From the NCBI RefSeq assembly GCF_900172275.1, contig NZ_FWFT01000006.1, forward strand, positions 1 through 64,000: a stretch of DNA of 64,000 nucleotides, given 5' to 3'. Both the position numbers and the translations under genes were made by a program. The stretch comes from Pseudooctadecabacter jejudonensis (GTDB lineage Bacteria; Pseudomonadota; Alphaproteobacteria; Rhodobacterales; Rhodobacteraceae). Under the pieces are notes generated by a model. It had not been told where the DNA came from and made no database searches. It saw only the letters and a program-made list of their open reading frames with translations. Position 1 is the stretch's first letter; every line of letters starts with the position of its first letter. Below are positions 56,264-64,000 of this stretch, in pieces.

Positions 56264-57931
56264 ATGAGTAAATCGAGACTGATGTATCTCCCCCTCGGCG
56301 GAGCGGGTGAGATCGGTATGAATTGTTACGTTTACGGCTACGGGCCAGAGGACGCGGAACGACTGATCGTGGTTGATCTGGGCGTGACATTTCCGGATAT
56401 GGACAGCACCCCGGGCGTGGATCTGATCCTGCCCGATGTTGCGTGGCTTGAGGCCCGTAAATCCCAGATCGACGGTATTTTCATCACCCACGCCCATGAG
56501 GATCACGTGGGCGCGGTGGGCCATCTCTTTGAACGTCTCGGCGCGCCGATCTATGCGCGTGCCTTCACCGCCAACATCGCACGGCGCAAGATGGCCGAAC
56601 ATGGGTTTTCGGAAAAGTCTGTGACGACAGTGGCTCCATGGCCCGAAACCGTCACCGCTGGCCCGTTTAAGGTGGGCTTTGTGCCCATCAGCCACTCCAT
56701 CCCCGAAAGCAGCGGTCTGGTGATCGACAGCAAGGGGGGCCGTATCGTCCACACCGGTGATTTCAAAATCGACACGAACCCCGGTGTGGGGGAGGCGTTT
56801 GACCATGACCTATGGAAATCCCTTGCCAAAGATGGGGTCAAGGCGCTGGTCTGCGACAGCACGAATGTGTTTTCCATGGCCGAAGGCCGCTCGGAGTCCA
56901 CTGTCGGACCCGAAATTGAAAAGTTCCTCGGAACCGCCAAAGGCATGGTCGCCGCCACAACGTTTGCGTCGAACATCGCGCGCGTGCGGTCCATCGCGCA
57001 GGCGGCGGACCGCGCGGGGCGCTCTGTCTGTTTGCTGGGCCGGTCCATGCGCCGCATGATTGAGGCCGCGACGGAAACAGGCCTTCTGGACGACTTTCCA
57101 AGCGTGATTTCGCCCGAAGACGTGGCAAATATTCCGCGCGAAAACGTGCTGTTGTTGGTGACGGGCAGTCAGGGCGAACGGCGCGCGGCCTCGGCCCAGT
57201 TGGCGAACGGCAAATACATGGGGATCACGATGAAGGAAGGGGACACCTTCCTGTTTTCGTCGAAAACCATTCCGGGCAACGAACGTGGTGTCATTCGCAT
57301 CATGAACCAGTTTTCCGAGATGGGCGTGGATGTGGTTGACGACAGCGGTGGCCTCTACCACGTGTCCGGCCACGCGAACCGCCCCGATCTGGACACCATG
57401 CGTGAGCTGATCAACCCGCAAGCGCTGATCCCGATGCACGGCGAACACCGTCACCTTCGCGAACACGTCAAGATTGCTGAGGCTGCGGGCGTGCAGGGCG
57501 TTTTGGCCGTCAACGGCATGATGATTGACCTGAGCGGCAACAAACCAAAAGTGGCCGAATACATCGAAACCGGCCGCACCTATCTGGATGGTACGGTGAA
57601 AGTGGGCCAATTCGATGGTGTGATCCGCGACCGCATCCGTATGGCACTGAACGGTCATGTGACCGTGACGTTGATCCTTGATGAGAACGACGATCCACTG
57701 GGTGAGCCATGGTGTGAGGTCATGGGCCTGCCCGAACAAGGCCGCAGCAACGCGCCGTTGGTGGACGTGCTGGAGGCTGATCTGGACCAATTCCTGGGCC
57801 GTGCCGAAGATCGCACGCTGGCCGATGACGACAAGCTTGAAAAGGAGCTGCGGACGATTGCGCGCCGGACCACCATGGCCGAGATCGGCAAGAAAACAGA
57901 AGTGACCGTCGTGATCTCACGCCTCAGCTAG
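56264..57931 (+). CDS. rnj: Ribonuclease J
   Basis: 555 aa metallo-beta-lactamase/beta-CASP nuclease. FITHAHEDHVGAVGHL near residue 74 holds the zinc ligands; the beta-CASP part has VTGSQGERRAAS and HVSGHANRPDL, and PMHGEHRHLREH. A C-terminal domain follows. 5'-3' exonuclease and endonuclease for mRNA decay and rRNA maturation. Directly after coaX; a terminator follows. Confidence 0.95.
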   Translation: MSKSRLMYLPLGGAGEIGMNCYVYGYGPEDAERLIVVDLGVTFPDMDSTPGVDLILPDVAWLEARKSQIDGIFITHAHEDHVGAVGHLFERLGAPIYARAFTANIARRKMAEHGFSEKSVTTVAPWPETVTAGPFKVGFVPISHSIPESSGLVIDSKGGRIVHTGDFKIDTNPGVGEAFDHDLWKSLAKDGVKALVCDSTNVFSMAEGRSESTVGPEIEKFLGTAKGMVAATTFASNIARVRSIAQAADRAGRSVCLLGRSMRRMIEAATETGLLDDFPSVISPEDVANIPRENVLLLVTGSQGERRAASAQLANGKYMGITMKEGDTFLFSSKTIPGNERGVIRIMNQFSEMGVDVVDDSGGLYHVSGHANRPDLDTMRELINPQALIPMHGEHRHLREHVKIAEAAGVQGVLAVNGMMIDLSGNKPKVAEYIETGRTYLDGTVKVGQFDGVIRDRIRMALNGHVTVTLILDENDDPLGEPWCEVMGLPEQGRSNAPLVDVLEADLDQFLGRAEDRTLADDDKLEKELRTIARRTTMAEIGKKTEVTVVISRLS

Positions 57932-57949
57932 AGTATTGGTATAAAACGA

Positions 57950-57978
57950 AAAAGGGCGCCGCAATCGGGCGCCCTTTT
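57950..57978. terminator. Intrinsic terminator
   Basis: Stem AAAAGGGCGCC / GGCGCCCTTTT with a seven-base loop, 19 nt after the rnj stop; the A and T tracts allow use by the convergent helicase gene too. Confidence 0.85.
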
Positions 57979-57995
57979 GCATTTGAGTGACGGAT

Positions 57996-59483
57996 TTACG
58001 CGTTGCGGCGTTCGTCAAAACTCATGGTGATAAAGCTGGGCGCGTCGTCCCCCATGCCGACAATTTTCGGCCCGCGATCGGTGTTGTCACGGTTGCGTCC
58101 GCGTCCGCCACGACTGCGTTTGGGTTTGTCGTCATGATCCGGCTTTTGCTCAGGTGCGGGCGTGTCTTGTTGTGGTGCCGCATCCTGTTTTGGCGCGTCC
58201 TGAGTGGTGTCCTGCGGCGCTGTATCCGGCTTGGCCTCGTCGGACTTACGGCCACGACCCCCACGACTGCGGGTGCGCTTGGGCTTGTCGGCAGCGGCCT
58301 CATCCGCCTTTGGGGCCTCTTCGGTCTTGGCCGGTTGGCCCGGTGCGTCGATCCGCGGGATTTGCATTTCGACAAGACGTTCAATGTCGTCGAAATTCTT
58401 TTCATCCCGTGGCACGCAGATCATGATCGCCGTGCCCTTTTTGCCCGCGCGCCCCGTGCGGCCGATGCGGTGCACGTAGTCTTCGGCGTGGCTGGGAACG
58501 TCGTAGTTGAACACATGGGACACGTTCGGAATATCCAGGCCTCGGGCGGCCACGTCGGAGGCCACAAGGAAGCGGATCGACCCATCACGGAAGCCATCCA
58601 GCGTGCGCATCCGGTGTGACTGGTCCAGATCCCCATGGATGGGGGAGGCATCGAGACCGTATTTTTTCATGGATTTCGCCACGATATCCACATCGACCTT
58701 ACGGTTGCAGAAGATGATGCCATTGCGGCATTCATCGCCCTCGCTCTCAATCAACTGTCTGAGAACACGTCGCTTTTCCGAACCCTCACGATCCTTGCGG
58801 GAGGCTTTGAACATCACAACACCTTGTTTGATGTTCTCGGATGTGGTGGCCGCGCGGGCCACTTCGATCTTTTCGGGGTTGCTGAGGAAGGTGTTGGTGA
58901 TCCGTTCAATCTCAGGCGCCATGGTGGCGGAGAAGAACAGTGTCTGGCGGGTAAACGGCGTCAGGCCGAAGATGCGTTCGATGTCGGGGATGAACCCCAT
59001 ATCAAGCATCCGGTCCGCCTCATCCACGACCATGATTTTCACATCGGACAGGATCAGTTTGCCCCGTTCGAAATGATCAAGAAGACGGCCCGGCGTGGCG
59101 ATCAGAACATCAACGCCGCGATCAATCAGCGCGTCTTGTTCCTTGAAGCTGACACCGCCAATCAAAAGGGCCTTGGTCAGTTTGGTATGTTTGGCATAAG
59201 CATCAAAGTTTTCAGCCACTTGCGCGGCCAATTCGCGGGTGGGGGCCAGCACCAGCGACCTTGGCATGCGGGCCCTTGCGCGCCCGCGTTTGAGCAGGCT
59301 GATCATCGGCAGGGTAAAGCTGGCGGTTTTGCCGGTGCCCGTTTGCGCGATACCAAGGACGTCGCGACCTTCCAAGGCGGGGGGAATCGCGCCTGCTTGG
59401 ATGGGGGTGGGGGTCACATAGCCTGTCTCTTCGACGGCTTTGAGGACTTTCTTGTCGAGGTTTAAGTCACTGAATTTGGTCAA
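57996..59483 (-). CDS. DEAD-box RNA helicase (RhlE-like)
   Basis: 495 aa from a TTG at 59483 (AGGGAC upstream; no ATG fits). Motifs: Q-motif GYVTPTPIQAGAIP, Walker A AQTGTGKT, DEAD-region VDEADRMLDMG, SAT (FFSATM), and C-terminal HRIGRTGRAG. The tail (about 380-480) is low-complexity with Arg-Gly-Gly repeats (GGRGRKSD, GGRGRNRDN), typical for RNA contacts. Helps RNA unwinding, often at low temperature. The 5' region carries a CCATACG array on the same strand. Confidence 0.93.
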   Translation of the reverse strand: MTKFSDLNLDKKVLKAVEETGYVTPTPIQAGAIPPALEGRDVLGIAQTGTGKTASFTLPMISLLKRGRARARMPRSLVLAPTRELAAQVAENFDAYAKHTKLTKALLIGGVSFKEQDALIDRGVDVLIATPGRLLDHFERGKLILSDVKIMVVDEADRMLDMGFIPDIERIFGLTPFTRQTLFFSATMAPEIERITNTFLSNPEKIEVARAATTSENIKQGVVMFKASRKDREGSEKRRVLRQLIESEGDECRNGIIFCNRKVDVDIVAKSMKKYGLDASPIHGDLDQSHRMRTLDGFRDGSIRFLVASDVAARGLDIPNVSHVFNYDVPSHAEDYVHRIGRTGRAGKKGTAIMICVPRDEKNFDDIERLVEMQIPRIDAPGQPAKTEEAPKADEAAADKPKRTRSRGGRGRKSDEAKPDTAPQDTTQDAPKQDAAPQQDTPAPEQKPDHDDKPKRSRGGRGRNRDNTDRGPKIVGMGDDAPSFITMSFDERRNA

Positions 59484-59659
59484 TTTTGTCCCTAACGTGA
59501 AGGTTGCGGCAAGATGGCCGCACTTCGTCACGCGGCCGGGCGGGCCGAATTGCCTGCCCTTTGGGTGGGCCACACCTACGGAGGGGGAAAGGTGAGGTCA
59601 AGGAAACAACAGGATATGGCGTAAGGCACGAAAATTTGGGGCAAATCGGCCACGACCCC

Positions 59660-59689
59660 AAACGCAAAAGCCCCCGAAATTCGGGGGCT
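59660..59689 (-). terminator. Hairpin with T tract
   Basis: On the - strand: AGCCCCCGA / TCGGGGGCT with an ATT loop, followed by TTTGCGTTT. Position fits a terminator for the gene at 59770. Confidence 0.7.
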
Positions 59690-59695
59690 GGCACG

Positions 59696-59724
59696 CGTAT
59701 GGCTGGCGTATGGCTCACGTATGG
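59696..59724 (-). repeat. CCATACG array, three copies, 11-bp period
   Basis: On the + strand CGTATGG at 59696, 59707 and 59718; read on the - strand this is the CCATACG unit seen at 38438-38477. It begins 45 nt after the stop of the gene at 59770, before the hairpin. Confidence 0.85.
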
Positions 59725-59769
59725 CAGGGGATGCCAGCCCCAGCCCCGCCAACAGACTGGCAAAAGTGG

Positions 59770-60207
59770 TTACAGCGCGCGGGCGTTGGTCAGGATGGTG
59801 GTCTGCCAGGTTTCGGAATCCGTCACGGTTTGCAATGCGCCCCGCAGGGTGATGCGCTCCCCTTCGATGTATTCGGGCAGCGGATCGGCCATGGTCACCT
59901 GAAGGGACGTGCCGTGTTCCGGATCACCACAGAACGGGCAGAACCCCATATCGGAGATCAGGATGAATTCCTTGATGTCGGTTTCGGAATAGAGCGGCAC
60001 CACGTAGCCCGTGATGTCGAATTGTTCGACGCCGTTTTCGATGGCCGCGGGGAAGATCTTGCGCACCTCATAGGAGGTCTCGGTGATGATTTCCTCAACT
60101 TCGATCTGGCTCAACACCTCCCAATTCGCGTCGTCGGCCAAGGCCACGCCAGAGGCGACACCAAAGGGGGCGGAAAGGGCAAGGGCGGATACAGCTGTCT
60201 TTTTCAT
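59770..60207 (-). CDS. Small periplasmic protein with CXXC motif
   Basis: 145 aa from the ATG at 60207 (GGGAGTGA upstream). A signal peptide with core AVSALALSAPFGVASGVALA ends near residue 24. Mature domain has ITGYVVPLYSETDIKEFILISDMGFCPFCGDPEHG, with FCPFCG as a possible redox or metal-binding pair, and a beta-rich C-terminus. Resembles the DUF3299 lineage of secreted proteins; not certain. A TTAA-N7-TTAA box sits 19 nt upstream. Confidence 0.65.
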   Translation of the reverse strand: MKKTAVSALALSAPFGVASGVALADDANWEVLSQIEVEEIITETSYEVRKIFPAAIENGVEQFDITGYVVPLYSETDIKEFILISDMGFCPFCGDPEHGTSLQVTMADPLPEYIEGERITLRGALQTVTDSETWQTTILTNARAL

Positions 60208-60225
60208 CAATCACTCCCAAAATCG

Positions 60226-60240
60226 TTAAGGACTGATTAA
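60226..60240. promoter_or_regulatory. CtrA-like box 3 (TTAA-N7-TTAA)
   Basis: TTAA 60226-60229, seven bases, TTAA 60237-60240, 19 nt upstream of the ATG at 60207. Confidence 0.5.
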
Positions 60241-60318
60241 CGGGGCAGGGGCCGCCGATCTACCCTTTTTGGGGGCTTTCGGCGGATTGTTGCGCGTGAG
60301 ACTCACACTATGGCATGA

Positions 60319-61929
<1,611 letters not shown>

Positions 61930-61966
61930 GGGGTGCGCTATAGCGGGGCGCGCGTGCGGCGTCCAG

Positions 61967-62950
61967 TTAGCTGGACGAGGCTTTCTTGAGCAGTTGCACG
62001 ATGTCGGGGCGATTGGCCAGGGACTCCGGCACCTCAAAATCATTGTGGGCGGCGGCGGAATGGGCATCAAGCGAGACGTCATCGGGCAGGGCCGCGCGGG
62101 TGCGGGCGTCGACCAGCAGCGTTTCAGCCGCGATGCCTTCGGCATAGATGATCTGGTGGTCGTCAAAAAGGATCTGAAAATAGTCGACAAAGCCGCCGTC
62201 CTGCTGGACGACGGTGTCGCCGTTGATCAGGTGACGCACCTTCACGAGGACTTCGGAGCGGCCCGCGCCAAGGCGGTCTTCGCGCTGGTAAATGAACAGG
62301 CGGTGATCGGGGGACAGCACCAGATCACGGGTGTTGAACAGCGCGCCTTCGCGGATGACCACGGGGGCGTAATCGCCCACCGCGCGCAATGTGGTCTCAC
62401 CGATCCAGCGGATGGATTGCTGGCCTGCGTCACGGGTCAGCACACGGTCGCCCACCTGGAGCTGTTCGATGGGCACCTGTGCGCCGGAGGCCAGTGTGAT
62501 GTGGGTGCCGCGGGCAAAGCGCACGCAGGCCACATCGCCGAACTTGGCGGCGGCGGCGTCGCGGTCATGGCCCACCAGCCGGTAGGGGATGTCGTCGTTG
62601 AGGGTGGCCAGCGGCATCATGTAGACCTCGGCGGCCTCATCGCCCTCGACCTCCACCAGGATCAGGGCCTCATAGGTGGCACCGTCGGGGGCCATGAGGG
62701 TGATGGCGCAATCAAGAAACAGAAGGTTGCCCGGTGTGCCACAGGCGCTGCCCGCTGAGATGACAAAGCCCGCCGACTGGCCCACTTCGTAGGTCAAAGC
62801 GGCGCGATTGGCATCGGGGGACAGCTGATAGACATCATCCAGGACAAGTTCGTCCATGAATGAGATCGGCTCCCCCTCGGCCACGCCATCAATCACGTTG
62901 AATGTGGCGGATGAAAAAACAGCGATGGTGGTGCGGGCGGTTTGGGACAT
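61967..62950 (-). CDS. Hint-domain protein
   Basis: 327 aa. An N-terminal region of about 145 aa of beta character (unknown family) is followed by a Hint (Hedgehog/intein) domain: ACVRFARGTHITLASG is the entry block with Cys, QLQVGDRVLTRD follows, and SPDHRLFIYQRE is the conserved His segment. Secreted Hint proteins are frequent in Rhodobacteraceae. No ligase or splicing partner is seen at the end, so self-processing is a possibility, unproven. Confidence 0.75.
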   Translation of the reverse strand: MSQTARTTIAVFSSATFNVIDGVAEGEPISFMDELVLDDVYQLSPDANRAALTYEVGQSAGFVISAGSACGTPGNLLFLDCAITLMAPDGATYEALILVEVEGDEAAEVYMMPLATLNDDIPYRLVGHDRDAAAAKFGDVACVRFARGTHITLASGAQVPIEQLQVGDRVLTRDAGQQSIRWIGETTLRAVGDYAPVVIREGALFNTRDLVLSPDHRLFIYQREDRLGAGRSEVLVKVRHLINGDTVVQQDGGFVDYFQILFDDHQIIYAEGIAAETLLVDARTRAALPDDVSLDAHSAAAHNDFEVPESLANRPDIVQLLKKASSS

Positions 62951-63066
62951 TTGAACGCGATACTGTGAACAGGGGGTGGTCAATGGGGATATGGCTACCC
63001 TAGAAACATGGCGAAAGATGGTCGCCCGCGGGGAAAGCCAAGGGCGCGAATGCAAGGAGAGACATC

Positions 63067-63846
63067 ATGGATATGGGGCTGAAAGGCAAGCGCGCACTGG
63101 TGTGTGCGTCCTCAAAGGGGTTGGGGCGCGGCTGTGCGGAGGCTTTGGCGGGCGAGGGCGTCAATCTGGTGCTGAACGCGCGTGGGCCAGAGGCGCTGGA
63201 GGACACGGCGGCGCAGATCCGTGCTGCGTATGGTGTGGACGTGGTGACCGTGGCCGGTGACATCACCGCGGCGGAGGTTCAAACACAGGTGATCGAGGCC
63301 GCGGCGGGCGTGGACATTCTGGTGACCAACGCGGGCGGCCCGCCCCCGGGGATGTGGTCCGATTGGAGCCGCGATGATTTTATTGCGGCGTTTGATGCCA
63401 ATATGCTGGCCCCGATCGCGCTGATCCAGGGGTTGATGCCCGCGATGATTGAAAAAGGGTGGGGGCGTGTGGTCAACATCACCTCTGCCTCCGTCAAGGC
63501 GCCCATTCCGGTGTTGGGGCTGAGCAATACGGCCCGCACGGGGCTGACAGGGTTTGTTGCAGGCACGGCCCGTCAGGTGGCGGGATCCGGTGTGACGATC
63601 AACAACCTGTTGCCGGGCATCCATGCCACGGACCGCGCGGTGAGCCTTGATCAGGGGGTTGTGGCCGCCCAAGGCATCACGATGGAAGAGGCCAAAGCGC
63701 AACGGGAGGCGACCATTCCGGCGGGGCGCTATGGCACGGCAGAGGAATTTGGCGCGGCCTGTGCGTTCTTGTGTTCGGACAAGGCCGGGTTCATCGTGGG
63801 GCAAAACCTGTTGCTGGACGGGGGCGCCATCAACGCGACCATATGA
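63067..63846 (+). CDS. SDR-family protein with altered catalytic motif
   Basis: 259 aa. Rossmann-type N-terminus (ALVCASSKGLGRGCAEALA; note CASSKGLG instead of TGxxxGxG), NAGG motif near residue 87 and a Ser in ITSASVK. The usual YxxxK is replaced by NTARTG (Asn and Arg). This matches an SDR subgroup annotated as 3-oxoacyl-ACP reductase-like in which the Tyr-Lys pair is lost. Activity is uncertain. No co-transcribed partner is seen. Confidence 0.75.
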   Translation: MDMGLKGKRALVCASSKGLGRGCAEALAGEGVNLVLNARGPEALEDTAAQIRAAYGVDVVTVAGDITAAEVQTQVIEAAAGVDILVTNAGGPPPGMWSDWSRDDFIAAFDANMLAPIALIQGLMPAMIEKGWGRVVNITSASVKAPIPVLGLSNTARTGLTGFVAGTARQVAGSGVTINNLLPGIHATDRAVSLDQGVVAAQGITMEEAKAQREATIPAGRYGTAEEFGAACAFLCSDKAGFIVGQNLLLDGGAINATI

Positions 63847-63988
63847 TCGTGCGGCAAATCGGCCCTGCGGGGCGAGTTTTTCTGGTCAGATGAAGCCAAA
63901 GCGCCCGGAGGGCGGGGTCTTGCCCGCCCGAGTTTGGGTTGTTATCTGCGGGCAAAGCCTGATGTTTTCGCTAAGGAATTGTCCCCCG

Positions 63989-64000
63989 TGTCAGACATAC
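63989..64000 (+). CDS. Possible start of the next gene (truncated)
   Basis: A GTG with AAGGA ten bases upstream, reading M-S-D-I to the window edge. Too short to judge. Confidence 0.2.

Larger units (their letters stand above)
59484..59769. other. Intergenic region between the helicase and the small periplasmic gene
   Basis: 286 bp. Holds the 5' leader of the helicase on the - strand, a terminator-like hairpin and the CCATACG array (both listed separately). No ORF was judged real. Confidence 0.6.

Overview
The window looks like chromosomal DNA of an alphaproteobacterium of the Roseobacter group (Rhodobacteraceae). The case rests on GC-rich coding sequence, a complex I (nuo) cluster interleaved with small genes of the DUF5333 and DUF5337 type and followed by birA-coaX-rnj, a PhyR-NepR-EcfG general stress response locus, and a sulfonate (dihydroxypropanesulfonate, DHPS) catabolic cluster. 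No rRNA, tRNA, CRISPR array, transposase or prophage was seen.

Layout. 1-4160: end of a DHPS/sulfolactate operon: hpsN (partial), hpsO, hpsP, comD, comE and an FMN-dependent 2-hydroxyacid dehydrogenase. Together they could take DHPS through sulfolactate and sulfopyruvate to sulfoacetaldehyde. 4200-13290: a general stress response island. A tight operon nepR-ecfG-histidine kinase-exoD diverges from phyR across a palindromic EcfG-type promoter. Around it lie a 44-aa membrane peptide, a DUF883/holin-like pair, Dps, a Crp/Fnr regulator, a small TUDOR-like protein, a formate/nitrite-family channel and an MscS channel. Most of these have a GGAAC-N16/17-CGTT motif just upstream. 13290-22030: a B12-type ribonucleotide reductase, a GGDEF-EAL protein behind two CtrA-like boxes, a CheB-CheR-PAS fusion and an unknown protein. 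22090-31430: housekeeping genes: adenine deaminase, a metallo-beta-lactamase-fold hydrolase, a P-loop kinase, an AlkD-type protein, glmS, glmU, a phosphoglycolate phosphatase-like HAD protein and a DegT aminotransferase. 31600-33400: small accessory genes. 33506-54699: the 14 nuo genes A to N as separate genes, in canonical order, but interrupted by a reverse-strand diguanylate cyclase after nuoA and by at least eleven non-nuo genes. 54689-57931: birA, coaX, rnj. 57996-64000: a DEAD-box helicase, a small periplasmic protein, prfC, a Hint-domain protein and an atypical SDR.

The points most worth a second look are: the single palindromic EcfG promoter serving both arms of the stress locus and the set of matching promoters around it; an 11-bp-period CCATACG array found at two distant loci, each time just 3' of a small secreted-protein gene; paired 21-22-nt palindromes between nuo genes; a NuoE C-terminal domain duplicated in the neighbouring gene; three TTAA-N7-TTAA (CtrA-like) sites, all intergenic; and a class II ribonucleotide reductase in which one of the usual redox cysteines is threonine.
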